From: Nocardioides sp.
Lineage (GTDB): Bacteria; Actinomycetota; Actinomycetes; Propionibacteriales; Nocardioidaceae
Direction of reading: 5' to 3'
DNA: 64,000 nucleotides
Assembly: GCA_020636915.1 (NCBI GenBank)
Contig: JACJWV010000003.1
Location: 186,001 to 250,000, forward strand
Below, piece by piece: positions 24,812-33,425 of the stretch. The notes under the pieces were generated by a model. That model worked only from the letters and a program-made list of their open reading frames with translations, was not told the DNA's origin and did no database searches. Each line of letters opens with the position of its first letter. Positions within the stretch are counted from its first letter, which is position 1. The translations under genes were made by a program, and so were the position numbers.

Positions 24812-26128
24812 TCAGGCGGCCCATTCGATGATGAGGTCGCTGAGGTAGGTCTCGACCCCGCGGGCGTGATGTCGGCTCGGAGCCGGCGCCCCGGGCGCGG
24901 TCGACGTGACCACATGTCCCGTCGGCAGACGGGTCTCCACGACGTGGGGGCCGCCCGGTGGCCCGGTGGCGGGTCGGGCCGTCCAGCCCGGCGCCTCCTT
25001 GATGTAGTTGCACTGCTCGCACAACCCCTGCCCGTTGGCCCCAGAGGTCTCACCGCCGTCGGCGTGGGCGACGACGTGGTCGTGGTGGCGGATCGGGGCA
25101 TCGCACCACGCGGTGCGACAGGTCCGGTCGCGCAGGTCCAGGAAGGTCGCGAGCCCGGCGGGGAACTCCCGGGCGACCGAGTCCATCGCGACCAACGCAC
25201 CGGTCGCCGGGGCCGCGTAGAGCCGGCGCAGGGCCGCGCGGACGTCCGCAGCGGCCCGGCGGACCAGGTCGTCGGCAGTCTGCGCGGAGACCGGCCCGTA
25301 GCCCTGCACCCACCCCGGGGCGGTGCCGCCGGCCAGCAGCGTCTCGTCGGAGACCACCAGGTCGACCGTCACGTGCACGGCGTCGGCGGTGGCCTGGCCG
25401 GTGACCCGCTCGACCAGGGTGTCGGCCATCACCTGTCCCCGGGTGCGGGGGTCACCCGCAGCCCGGGCCTCGTCCGCAGCAACTGACAAGGTGGCCCACA
25501 CCGCGACCCCCTGGGTGGCCGGGAGCAGCGTGGACAGCCGGGCCATCACGTCCGGTGCGGGACGCAGGCTGACACAGCGGTCGGCCTCGGCGCGCGAGCG
25601 GCGCTCGACCACTGCGGCCGGGTCCACGGCCGCGACCTGCCGCATGGTCTCCGCGACCAGGCTCCGGTCGCCCCATCCCTCGAACGGGTACGACCCGTCC
25701 GCCCGGGGGGCGCAGATCCGCTCGTCCACGATCGCGCGGCCGGCCGGCGTGAGGCAGGCGGTCTCACGGGCCACCAGCATCGCCCGCCACTCCGACAACG
25801 CCCCCGCCCCCATCGCCGCGGTGGTGTGCGGCAGCTCGACCAGCGCCCGGGCGAACCCCACGAACCGCGACCCCCGCGCCGGGGACTCACGACGCGCGTA
25901 CGCCACCAGCCCCGCGACGTCGCGGCCCCGCTGCGCAGCCCGGACCCCCTGGGCCCGGTGCCGCTCGCGGACCTGCGCGTCCAGCTCCCGGACCAGCCGA
26001 GCCTGCGCGGCAGCCGCCTGCGCCTTCAGATCCTCCAGGCCCCGGATCGCATCCACCAGCCCGGTCTCGTCCAGGGCCGACCCGTCCACCGTCGTGAGGT
26101 CGGCTCGCGCGGATCCCGAGAACGCCAT
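24812..26128 (-). CDS. DUF222/HNH endonuclease-like (13E12) protein
   Basis: A 438-aa 13E12-family protein. The helical DUF222 region occupies about residues 1-330. The HNH module near the C-terminus is complete: CRTAWCDAPIRHHDHVVAHA, then NGQGLCEQCNYIKEAPGW, giving two CxxxC/CxxC-type zinc pairs and the HHDH core. The ATG at 26126-26128 is fixed by the promoter, whose -10 ends 5 bases upstream. Earlier in-frame starts to 26254 would place the promoter inside the gene. An apparent LexA box in the promoter suggests DNA-damage induction. The cellular role is unknown. Confidence 0.85.
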   Translation of the reverse strand: MAFSGSARADLTTVDGSALDETGLVDAIRGLEDLKAQAAAAQARLVRELDAQVRERHRAQGVRAAQRGRDVAGLVAYARRESPARGSRFVGFARALVELPHTTAAMGAGALSEWRAMLVARETACLTPAGRAIVDERICAPRADGSYPFEGWGDRSLVAETMRQVAAVDPAAVVERRSRAEADRCVSLRPAPDVMARLSTLLPATQGVAVWATLSVAADEARAAGDPRTRGQVMADTLVERVTGQATADAVHVTVDLVVSDETLLAGGTAPGWVQGYGPVSAQTADDLVRRAAADVRAALRRLYAAPATGALVAMDSVAREFPAGLATFLDLRDRTCRTAWCDAPIRHHDHVVAHADGGETSGANGQGLCEQCNYIKEAPGWTARPATGPPGGPHVVETRLPTGHVVTSTAPGAPAPSRHHARGVETYLSDLIIEWAA

Positions 26129-26133
26129 GCCTG

Positions 26134-26163
26134 ATCTTAATCGAACATCTATTCGATTGTCAA
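26134..26163 (-). promoter_or_regulatory. SOS-type promoter: LexA box between -35 and -10
   Basis: On the minus strand, TTGACA (26163-26158) and TAAGAT (26139-26134) are separated by 18 bases. The spacer holds TCGAACATCTATTCGA (26141-26156, plus strand), one base from the mycobacterial/Bacillus SOS box TCGAAC-N4-GTTCGA. It sits inside a perfect 7-bp inverted repeat, AATCGAA and TTCGATT. The ATG is 5 bases past the -10, so the mRNA is probably leaderless. Confidence 0.75.
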
Positions 26164-26370
26164 GCACGAATACGCCGCTGCCGCCTGCGCGTGATGTCTC
26201 AGGACATCGGTGACACCTCGAACAGTGTTGGAGGGTGACACTTGTGCCAGTCACCCATGTCCCGGGCCATCACATCGACGAACTCCTTCACCGCCAGAGT
26301 TCACCTCGCGTCCGCCCGCGGGCCGCCTTGGCGCAGCGCCCGGTTGGCGTCGCCCTGGCGAGATGGAGGC

Positions 26371-26670
26371 GTGACCATCCACAGCTTCACCCTGGAGCTC
26401 GTGCGCACCGCGCTGCGCAGCGAGCTGGAGACGCGTGCCCGCCGATGCACCAGCGCCATCCTGCGATGGGGAGCGGCGTGGACGACGCTCCTCATGGTGC
26501 TGCCCGGCCTGTTGTCGAGCCACCCGGTCGCCAATGGCCTCACCGGAGCGGCGGTCGGATACGCGGCCACGCTCCTGGTCGCGGCGGCGACCTACCTGTG
26601 GCTCCTCTACGTGGCGCCCTACCGCCGCCTGCGCAGCCTCGTCAGTCCCGGTCTCACGAACGCTCAGTAG
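26371..26670 (+). CDS. Small two-helix membrane protein
   Basis: A 99-aa protein from GTG 26371 with a charged N-terminal helix (LELVRTALRSELETRARR) and two hydrophobic segments, one around TTLLMVLPGLL and one around AATLLVAAATYLWLLYV, ending in a basic tail. GGAGG at 26365-26369 is close to the start. A longer frame from 26242 has poor composition. It converges on menB with a 7-base overlap. Function unknown. Confidence 0.5.
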   Translation: MTIHSFTLELVRTALRSELETRARRCTSAILRWGAAWTTLLMVLPGLLSSHPVANGLTGAAVGYAATLLVAAATYLWLLYVAPYRRLRSLVSPGLTNAQ

Positions 26671-27581
26671 TACCAGGGGAAGGGCGACCAGTCGGGATCG
26701 CGCTTCTCGAGGAACTGGTCGCGACCCTCCTGGGCCTCGTCCGTCATGTAGGCCAGGCGGGTGGTCTCGCCGGCGAAGAGCTGCTGGCCGACCAGGCCGT
26801 CGTCGATCAGGTTGAACGAGTACTTCAGCATCCGCTGGGCCGTGGGGGACTTGCCGTTGACGAGCCGGCCCCACTCCAGGGCGACCTTCTCGAGGTCGGC
26901 GTGCGGGACGGCGCGGTTGACGGTGCCCATGCGGACGCCGTCCTCGGCGGAGTACTCCTGGCCGAGGAAGAAGATCTCGCGGGCGAGCTTCTGACCGACC
27001 TGCCGGGCGAGGTACGCCGACCCGAAGCCACCGTCGAAGGACCCGACGTCGGCGTCGGTCTGCTTGAAGCGCGCCTCCTCGGCGCTGGCCAGCGTCAGGT
27101 CGCAGACCACGTGGAGGCTGTGGCCGCCGCCGGCCGTCCAGCCCGGCACGACGCAGATGACGACCTTGGGCATGAACCGGATCAGCCGCTGGACCTCGAG
27201 GATGTGCAGGCGCCCCAGGCGCGCCTTGTCGACGGTCTCCGCAGTCTCCCCCTCCGCGTACTGATATCCGGCCCGGCCACGGATCCGCTGGTCGCCGCCG
27301 GTGCAGAACGCCCACTTGCCGTTCTTCCCGCTCGGCCCGTTGCCGGTCAGGAGCACGCAGCCCACGTCGGAGCTGGTCCGGGCGTGCTCGAGCACGCGGA
27401 GCAGCTCGTCGACCGTGTGCGGACGGAACGCGTTGAGGATGTCCGGGCGGTCGAACGCGACCCGCACGGTGCCGTGCGCCTTCGCCCGGTGGTAGGTCAG
27501 GTCGGTCAGGTCCTCGAAGCCGGGGACGTCGTCCCAGGCGTCGGCGTCGAAGATCTCCGACACCCCGTCGATGGCGCTCAT
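26664..27581 (-). CDS. menB: 1,4-dihydroxy-2-naphthoyl-CoA synthase MenB
   Basis: Crotonase-fold enzyme of menaquinone synthesis that closes the naphthoate ring from O-succinylbenzoyl-CoA. The 305-aa actinobacterial form has an extended N-terminus. Diagnostic segments: VRVAFDRPDILNAFRPHTVDEL, FCTGGDQRIRGRAGY, VVPGWTAGGGHSLHVVCDLT (oxyanion hole), QTDADVGSFDGGFGSAYLAR (catalytic Asp region) and the terminal RDPDWSPFPWYY. No other men genes are nearby. A short GCGAGCG-rich REP-like core lies 24-38 bases before the start. Confidence 0.96.
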   Translation of the reverse strand: MSAIDGVSEIFDADAWDDVPGFEDLTDLTYHRAKAHGTVRVAFDRPDILNAFRPHTVDELLRVLEHARTSSDVGCVLLTGNGPSGKNGKWAFCTGGDQRIRGRAGYQYAEGETAETVDKARLGRLHILEVQRLIRFMPKVVICVVPGWTAGGGHSLHVVCDLTLASAEEARFKQTDADVGSFDGGFGSAYLARQVGQKLAREIFFLGQEYSAEDGVRMGTVNRAVPHADLEKVALEWGRLVNGKSPTAQRMLKYSFNLIDDGLVGQQLFAGETTRLAYMTDEAQEGRDQFLEKRDPDWSPFPWYY

Positions 27582-27604
27582 CTTCCGGGGTCCCTGCGGA
27601 AGCG

Positions 27605-27619
27605 CGAGCGCAGCGAGCG
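27605..27619. repeat. REP-like core upstream of menB
   Basis: GCGAGCGCAGCGAGC followed by GGTTTCG resembles the core at 6640-6665. It lies in the menB leader region. No function can be assigned. Confidence 0.3.
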
Positions 27620-27692
27620 GTTTCGTGGGGTGGTCATGACGGCGAGGCTATCGCCGGGGAATGGACGCACCCGGACCGGGCATTGACGGGAT

Positions 27693-28136
27693 ATGACTCT
27701 CGAAGGCGAGTACGAGCCCAGCCCGAGCGACTGGGTGCGTGAGCAGGTGGAGAAGTTCGAGGCGACGAACGGCCAGGAGGCGAACACCCTCCGGGGCAAG
27801 CCCGAGTGGCCGATCGTCGTGATCACCTCGAAGGGCGCGAAGAGCGGGAAACTGCGCAAGAACCCCGTCATGCGCGTCGAGCACGACGGCGTCTACGCCG
27901 CGGTCGCCTCCAAGGGCGGTGCCCCCGAGCACCCGACGTGGTACCACAACTTCCTCGAGCACCCCGAGGTCGACCTCCAGGACGGCGCGGAGAAGCACAC
28001 CTACCGGGTGCGGGTCGCCGAGGGCGCCGAGCGGGCGGAGTGGTGGGACCGCGCGGTGAAGCAGTACGCGCCCTACGCGGAGTACCAGCAGAAGACCGAC
28101 CGCGAGATCCCGGTCTTCCTGCTCGAGCGCGCCTGA
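27693..28136 (+). CDS. Ddn-like F420-dependent nitroreductase-family oxidoreductase
   Basis: A 147-aa protein of the deazaflavin-dependent (DUF385) family, which uses reduced F420 to reduce quinones or nitro compounds. Typical motifs: the early helix SDWVREQVEKFEATNG, VVITSKGAKSGKLRKNPVMRV (F420 phosphate contacts), YAAVASKGGAPEHPTWYHNF and a C-terminal FLLERA. With NpdG at 62498 it supports F420 use. It is divergent from menB (111 bases between starts). Confidence 0.9.
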   Translation: MTLEGEYEPSPSDWVREQVEKFEATNGQEANTLRGKPEWPIVVITSKGAKSGKLRKNPVMRVEHDGVYAAVASKGGAPEHPTWYHNFLEHPEVDLQDGAEKHTYRVRVAEGAERAEWWDRAVKQYAPYAEYQQKTDREIPVFLLERA

Positions 28137-28142
28137 CGTACC

Positions 28143-28154
28143 CCCGGCGCCGGG
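28143..28154 (+). terminator. Possible terminator palindrome after the Ddn-like gene
   Basis: CCCGGCGCCGGG is a perfect 12-base palindrome 7 bases after the stop at 28136. The minimal loop makes it a weak candidate. Confidence 0.3.
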
Positions 28155-28171
28155 TCGGTCGTTGACCGGCC

Positions 28172-29635
28172 ATGCGTCGTCTGGTCCCTGCCGCTCTGCT
28201 CGCCCTGACCGCCGCCGGCCTGGCCACGCCGGCCGCCGCCGGGGCGGACCCGACCCCGGGCGACCCGGCGTACACGGCGCGCGACGCCCAGAACATCGCC
28301 GACGCCTACGGCCGGATCACCGGCCCGGGCGGGCAGCTGCAGAACCCGGCGTACCTCCCGGCCCTGGTGCAGGCGGCGACCGCGACGGGCGTCGCGCAGC
28401 TGCTCACGCAGGTCGCGTCGCCCACCCGGCCGGCGATCACGCCCGGCAACGTCTTCCCGGGCTGGAACGTCGGCAACCCGTTGCGCGCCGGGTGGGACGG
28501 CAGCCGCGGCGTCAGCCGGCAGGTCTCCTTCGAGAACAGGTACGGCGCGCTCCTGCGCGGCACCGTCTACCGCCCGCTGGACGGCGCGCACGACCCCTAC
28601 ACCGGCGCGCGGCTCACCCCGCCGTACCCCGGCGTGGTGATCACCGAGGGCTCCGTGCAGGGCTCCGAGGGGATGTACGCGTGGCTGGCCGAGGACCTCG
28701 CCGAGCGCGGCTACGTCGTGCTGACCTACGACGTCCAGGGCCAGGGGACCAGCGAGACCCTCCCCCACCTGGACCCGCCGTCCGGGGCGCCCGTGGGCGA
28801 CCCGAACGCGCTGCCCTTCTGCAACCCGTTCGCCGCACCCGAGGACGGTGAGATGTCGGGCTGCCCGGGCGTCCCGTCCCAGCAGCTCTCCAACTTCGTC
28901 GTCGGCACCGAGGACGCCCTCGACTTCTTCACCTCGCGCCGCAACCCGTTCCGGCGCGACCTCGACCTCTCCCCGGACCCGCACCCGTTCACCTCGGGGC
29001 GGACCACCCGGATCGCGATCATCGGGCACTCGATGGGCGCCGCCGCGGTCTCGAAGGTCCAGGGCACCGACGACCGGGTCGCCACCGTGGTGGCGCTCGA
29101 CAAGCTCGCCGGGCCGGGCGCGAGCGGCGCGCTGGACGGGAGCGGCAACGTCCCGACCGTCCCGGCACTCGCCGTCCAGTCGGAGTACGGCTTCACCGTG
29201 AGCCCGTGGACCCTCTCCGGAGGCAGCTCGCTGACCCCGCAGCCGAGCCCCGAGGGCCCGGACCCGCACCGCGAGCGCGCGACCGGGTACGACGCCTGGC
29301 GGGCCGCCGGGGTCGACTCGATGCTCGTGGTCCCCCGCGCGTCCACGCACCTGGAGTACACCGACATCCCGCTCGTGCTGCCGGCCAGCCGCTACGGCCA
29401 GGACCTCACCAGCGTCTACGTGCAGCGCTGGCTGGACCACTACCTCAAGCACGCGCCCGCGCGGCCGCTGCTGGCCCGGACGCTCCGCTACCTCGAGCCC
29501 GCCGGCAACGCCGAGTGGCGACCGGTCCGGCTCGACCGGGACGCGAACCTGAGCTTCTACTACTGCTCGGCCTACGGCTTCCACGCCGGCCGCGATCTCG
29601 TCACGAACGGCGACATCGCCAGCGTGGGGTGCTGA
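28172..29635 (+). CDS. Secreted alpha/beta hydrolase
   Basis: A 487-aa exported hydrolase. The signal peptide (MRRLVPAALLALTAAGLATPAAAG) would be cut near Ala23. The fold shows RGYVVLTYDVQGQGTS (oxyanion region), the nucleophile elbow IIGHSMGAAAVS (Ser in GHSMG), and a probable catalytic His in RASTHLEYTDIP. Several cysteines (PFCNPF, SGCPG, YYCSAYG) may form disulphides outside the cell. The substrate could be an ester, peptide or polymer; nothing nearby decides it. Confidence 0.82.
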   Translation: MRRLVPAALLALTAAGLATPAAAGADPTPGDPAYTARDAQNIADAYGRITGPGGQLQNPAYLPALVQAATATGVAQLLTQVASPTRPAITPGNVFPGWNVGNPLRAGWDGSRGVSRQVSFENRYGALLRGTVYRPLDGAHDPYTGARLTPPYPGVVITEGSVQGSEGMYAWLAEDLAERGYVVLTYDVQGQGTSETLPHLDPPSGAPVGDPNALPFCNPFAAPEDGEMSGCPGVPSQQLSNFVVGTEDALDFFTSRRNPFRRDLDLSPDPHPFTSGRTTRIAIIGHSMGAAAVSKVQGTDDRVATVVALDKLAGPGASGALDGSGNVPTVPALAVQSEYGFTVSPWTLSGGSSLTPQPSPEGPDPHRERATGYDAWRAAGVDSMLVVPRASTHLEYTDIPLVLPASRYGQDLTSVYVQRWLDHYLKHAPARPLLARTLRYLEPAGNAEWRPVRLDRDANLSFYYCSAYGFHAGRDLVTNGDIASVGC

Positions 29636-29655
29636 GAACTGCCATCCTGCGCGGT

Positions 29656-30969
29656 GTGACCGCCGACGCATCCCCGCCGACGCTGCGGCGCTCGGCGCTG
29701 GCCGAGCCGACCGTGGACCCGCCCGCCCGCTGGGTCGCGTCCATCACCCTGGCGAGCATCGGGCTCTGGGCCGGGTTCTTCGGGCCGATCCAGGTGCTGC
29801 TCGCGCAGCAGGCCGAGGCCATCGACGCGAGCAACAAGAAGGAGATCCTGGCGGTCGTGCTCGGGCTCGGCGCGCTGACCTCGGTGATCTGCAACCCCGT
29901 CTTCGGCGCCTTCTCCGACCGCACGACGCTGCGCCTGGGCCGGCGCCTGCCGTGGGTCGCCGGCGGCGCTGCGGGCGGCGCGCTCTCCCTGCTGCTGCTC
30001 TCGGTCGCCGACAACGTGGTAGTCATGGCGCTCGCCTGGTGCGGCGTCCAGGCCACCCTCAACGCCATGCTCGCCGCGGTCACGGCGACGGTCCCCGACC
30101 AGGTGCCGGTCCACACCCGGGGCCGGGTCGGCGGGATCCTCGCGGTCGCCCAGACGCTCGGCGTCGTCGGCGGCACGGGCATCGCGTCGGCGACGGGCAG
30201 CATCGCCGCCGGGTACGTCGTCATCGCGGTCGTGCTGGTCCTGCTGACGCTCCCCTACTCCTTCGGCTCCCGCGACCTCGCCCTCGCGCCCGAGGAGCGG
30301 CCGGCGCCGTTCGACTGGATCGGTTTCGCCAAGGCGTTCTGGGTCTCGCCCCGGCAGCACCCCGACTTCGCGTGGGCGTGGATCACCCGGTTCCTGGTCA
30401 ACCTCGGCAACGCCCTGGGCCTTCTCTACCTCCTCTACTACCTGCAGGACGCCGTCGGCATCGCCAAGGACGAGGCGGACGACCGGGTCTTCCTGCTGAC
30501 CGCGATCTACGGAGCGGTGCTGATGGCGACCGCGGTCGTCTTCGGCGTCTGGAGCGACCGGGTCGGCCGCCGCAAGGTCTTCGTCATCTGGTCCGGCGTC
30601 GTCGGAGCCGTCGCGACCCTGACGCTCGGGGTGGTGCAGACCTGGCCCGCAGCCCTGGCGGCGGCCGTCCTGCTCGGGATCGGCTACGGCATCTACACGG
30701 CCGTCGACTTCGCGATGATCACCCAGGTCCTGCCCGGCGCGGAGGACCGCGCCAAGGACCTCGGCGTCATCAACATCGCGAACGCGCTGCCCCAGGTCTT
30801 CGCCCCGATCATCGCGGGGCTGCTGCTGATCGTGGTCGACGCCGCCGGAGGGGCGACCGAGACCGGCGGGGACGCGTTCTCGGTCGGCTACTTCGTCGTC
30901 TACGCGAGCGCCTTCGCCGCCGCGATCCTCGGCTCGGTCTTCGTCACCCGGATCCGCTCGGTGCCCTGA
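29656..30969 (+). CDS. MFS transporter, 12 TM, GPH/sugar-symporter-like
   Basis: A 437-aa transporter with about 12 hydrophobic segments. Motif A appears twice: FGAFSDRTTLRLGRRLPWV after helix 2-3 and FGVWSDRVGRRKVFVIW in the second half, the duplicated MFS pattern. The LGRRLPWV form is seen in glycoside/cation symporter relatives. GTG 29656 gives a short polar N-terminus before WVASITLASIGLWAGFFG. It starts 20 bases after the hydrolase gene, so co-transcription is likely. Substrate unknown. Confidence 0.82.
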   Translation: MTADASPPTLRRSALAEPTVDPPARWVASITLASIGLWAGFFGPIQVLLAQQAEAIDASNKKEILAVVLGLGALTSVICNPVFGAFSDRTTLRLGRRLPWVAGGAAGGALSLLLLSVADNVVVMALAWCGVQATLNAMLAAVTATVPDQVPVHTRGRVGGILAVAQTLGVVGGTGIASATGSIAAGYVVIAVVLVLLTLPYSFGSRDLALAPEERPAPFDWIGFAKAFWVSPRQHPDFAWAWITRFLVNLGNALGLLYLLYYLQDAVGIAKDEADDRVFLLTAIYGAVLMATAVVFGVWSDRVGRRKVFVIWSGVVGAVATLTLGVVQTWPAALAAAVLLGIGYGIYTAVDFAMITQVLPGAEDRAKDLGVINIANALPQVFAPIIAGLLLIVVDAAGGATETGGDAFSVGYFVVYASAFAAAILGSVFVTRIRSVP

Positions 30970-30983
30970 TACCGGCGCCCGGG

Positions 30984-31610
30984 TCAGGACGAGGCGGCCT
31001 TGACCGCGGCGCGTGCGATCGACATCGCGAGCGCGGCCAGGTGGGCGAGCCGGGCGAGCTCGGACTCGAGGAACTCCGGCCCGCCCCGACGGCCGATGAC
31101 GACGATCTCGGACTTGTTCAGGCGCGCCCCGGCGTGGATGTTGGTGTCGTCGTCGGTCGCGAGGACCGCGGCCCGGTCGACCGGGTGCCAGGCCAGGTCG
31201 CGGGGCGCGGCGCTCGTTGCGTGGACGATGCCGTCGTTGCGGCTGACGCGGGCCGCCCAGTCCGCACGGAAGACCACGGGCAGGCGGTCGACGAGCCGGT
31301 CCAGCGCGAACTCGGGCTCCTCCGTCAGCTCCTCGACGGCCTCGAGGTCCAAGAAGAGGTTGCCGCCACCGGTGTAGCGGCTGATCCAGATCACCCGCAC
31401 CCCGTCGAGGGCGTTGCACGCGGACACGATCGAGTCGGGCATCGCGTTCGGGGCCATCTCGAGGAACACGTCGTCGACCGCGGTCGTGCCGTCGGCCTTG
31501 TGGACGATCTCGATGGCTTCGATGTCGCCGCCCGCCATACCGATCGCCGTCGCGACGCGACCCAGCGACCCCGGGACGTCGGGCAGCTCCACGCGCAGCA
31601 GGTACGGCAT
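30984..31610 (-). CDS. ACT-domain protein
   Basis: A 208-aa protein beginning MPYLLRVELPDVPGSLGRVA, an ACT ligand-binding domain of about 75 residues. The rest is a GAF-like or unassigned region with TDDDTNIHAGARLNKSEIVV and a helical C-terminus. ATG 31608-31610 gives the ACT domain at the exact N-terminus; the frame to 31628 adds six residues. Such proteins in actinobacteria are expected to sense an amino acid, but the ligand and partner are unknown. Convergent with the MFS gene. Confidence 0.75.
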   Translation of the reverse strand: MPYLLRVELPDVPGSLGRVATAIGMAGGDIEAIEIVHKADGTTAVDDVFLEMAPNAMPDSIVSACNALDGVRVIWISRYTGGGNLFLDLEAVEELTEEPEFALDRLVDRLPVVFRADWAARVSRNDGIVHATSAAPRDLAWHPVDRAAVLATDDDTNIHAGARLNKSEIVVIGRRGGPEFLESELARLAHLAALAMSIARAAVKAASS

Positions 31611-31655
31611 GCCGACGACCCTAGCCAAGTCGCGTTGCGACGGCGTTTCGGATGT

Positions 31656-33425
31656 TCAGCCCGCGGTCTCCGCCCCGGCGAGGCGTCGGCGCAGGCCCGT
31701 CGCCCGCTGGGCGTGGGTCTCGACCGCAGCCCGGACGGCGGCCTCCGTGCCGACCACCCGGACGTGCCGCCGCGCCCGGGTGACCGCGGTGTAGAACAGC
31801 TCACGGGTGAGCAGACGGGAGCCCTCGTCGGGGAGCAGCACGGTCACCCGGTCGGCCTGGCTGCCCTGGCTCTTGTGGATCGTCATCGCGTGCATGGTCT
31901 CGACCGCGTCGAGCCGACCGGGCGCGAACTCCTTGAGCCGCTCCGACCCTCCGACGAACGCTCGTGACCGGTCACCCCGGCGGACGACGACCCCGGTCTC
32001 ACCGTTGTAGACGTCGAGCGCGTAGTCGTTGCTGGTCACCAGCAGCGGCCGGCCGACGTACCACTGCCCACCCCAGGGGCCGTACGGGTCGACGTCGGGG
32101 TCCTCGGCGAGCCAGCGCTCGACGAGGTGGTTCCACCGGCGCACGCCGGAGGGGCCCTCGCGGTGGGCGCACAGGAGCCGGTAGCGGTCGAGCTCGGCGA
32201 GCGCACGCTCGGGGTCCTCGTCGAGGGCCGCCCGCCGGATCGCGCGGGCCGCGGCGAGCGAGTCGGGCTTGAGCACCTGCTCGATCGCGTCCGCGTCGGC
32301 CGCCTCGACGAACGACACCTGGTCGGACGGGGTGCGCAGCACGGCGAGCACCTCGTCCGCGTCGCCGTCGCGCAGCGCGGCGGCCAGCGCCTTGATGTCC
32401 TCCTCGGAGCGGAAGTTCTCGGTGAGGGCGGCGACGGGCGAGTCGGCGCGCCCGTCGTACCCGGCCACCAGGTCGCTGAGGACCGCGCCGGCGCCGACCG
32501 AGGTGAGCTGGCGAGGGTCACCGACCAGGACCAGCCGGCTGTCCGGGCGCAGGGCCTCGAGCAGCCGGCCCATCATCGTCAGCTCGACCATCGAGGACTC
32601 GTCGACCACGACGACGTCGTACTTGAGGCGGTTCGAGCGGTCGTGCCGGAAGCGCGTGGCGTTGTCCGGGCGCCAGCCCAGCAGCCGGTGCAGGGTCAGG
32701 CCGATCGGCCGGCCCACGAGGTCGGCCACCTCCGGCCAGGTCCGTGCGACGGTGTCGAGCTCGGTGGTGACCGCCTCCTGCAGCCGGGTCGCGGCCTTGC
32801 CGGTCGGCGCGGCCAACGCGATCGAGAGGCGCCGGCCCGCCTGGTCGGCGAGGAGCGAGAGCAGCCGGGCCACGGTGGTGGTCTTCCCGGTGCCGGGGCC
32901 GCCGGTGAGGATGGTGGTACGGCGGCGCACCGCGGCCGCCACGGCCGCCTCCTGCTCGGCGCTGAAGTGACCGGCACGCACCCTGAGCAACGCCCTCGTC
33001 AGCCTCGCTTCGTCGGTGGGCGGCGGCGCCAGGGCCAGGCGGGCGGCGAGGTCGTCGTGGACCTGGGTCTCGAGCCGGTGGTAGCGGTCGAGGTAGAGCA
33101 GGTCGAGCTCCCAGCGCAGCACGCCCGCGCTGACCAGCGGCGACTGCTCCAGCGGCCACTCGTCGGGCCACCCGAGATCGGGTGCGATCGCGCGCACGCC
33201 GGCGAGGTCGAGGCACACCGACCCCCGGCGCACGGCTCGGACGGCGAGCGCCACGGCGAGCAGCACCCGCTCGTCGTGCTCGCCGCCGAGGGCACCGAGG
33301 CGGGTGGCGACGTGGATGTCGGAGGACGTCAGCACCCCGGCGTCGTTGAACTCGGCGAGCAGTCCGGCCGCCGTGGCCGCGACCCGCCAGTCGTGCTCGC
33401 CCAGGACGTCGAACAGCTCGGTCAT
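31656..33425 (-). CDS. recD: Exodeoxyribonuclease V subunit alpha RecD
   Basis: 5'-3' helicase subunit of RecBCD, 589 aa. The N-terminal domain (about 1-150) precedes Walker A GGPGTGKTTT at 175-184. Later motifs: IALAAPTGKAATRLQEAV, VVVDESSMVELTMMGRLLEAL (Walker B), LVLVGDPRQLTSVGAGAVL, TENFR, and the C-terminal MTIHKSQGSQADRVTVLLP and YTAVTRARRHVRVVG. ATG 33423-33425 overlaps the recB stop. Last gene of recC-recB-recD. Confidence 0.95.
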   Translation of the reverse strand: MTELFDVLGEHDWRVAATAAGLLAEFNDAGVLTSSDIHVATRLGALGGEHDERVLLAVALAVRAVRRGSVCLDLAGVRAIAPDLGWPDEWPLEQSPLVSAGVLRWELDLLYLDRYHRLETQVHDDLAARLALAPPPTDEARLTRALLRVRAGHFSAEQEAAVAAAVRRRTTILTGGPGTGKTTTVARLLSLLADQAGRRLSIALAAPTGKAATRLQEAVTTELDTVARTWPEVADLVGRPIGLTLHRLLGWRPDNATRFRHDRSNRLKYDVVVVDESSMVELTMMGRLLEALRPDSRLVLVGDPRQLTSVGAGAVLSDLVAGYDGRADSPVAALTENFRSEEDIKALAAALRDGDADEVLAVLRTPSDQVSFVEAADADAIEQVLKPDSLAAARAIRRAALDEDPERALAELDRYRLLCAHREGPSGVRRWNHLVERWLAEDPDVDPYGPWGGQWYVGRPLLVTSNDYALDVYNGETGVVVRRGDRSRAFVGGSERLKEFAPGRLDAVETMHAMTIHKSQGSQADRVTVLLPDEGSRLLTRELFYTAVTRARRHVRVVGTEAAVRAAVETHAQRATGLRRRLAGAETAG

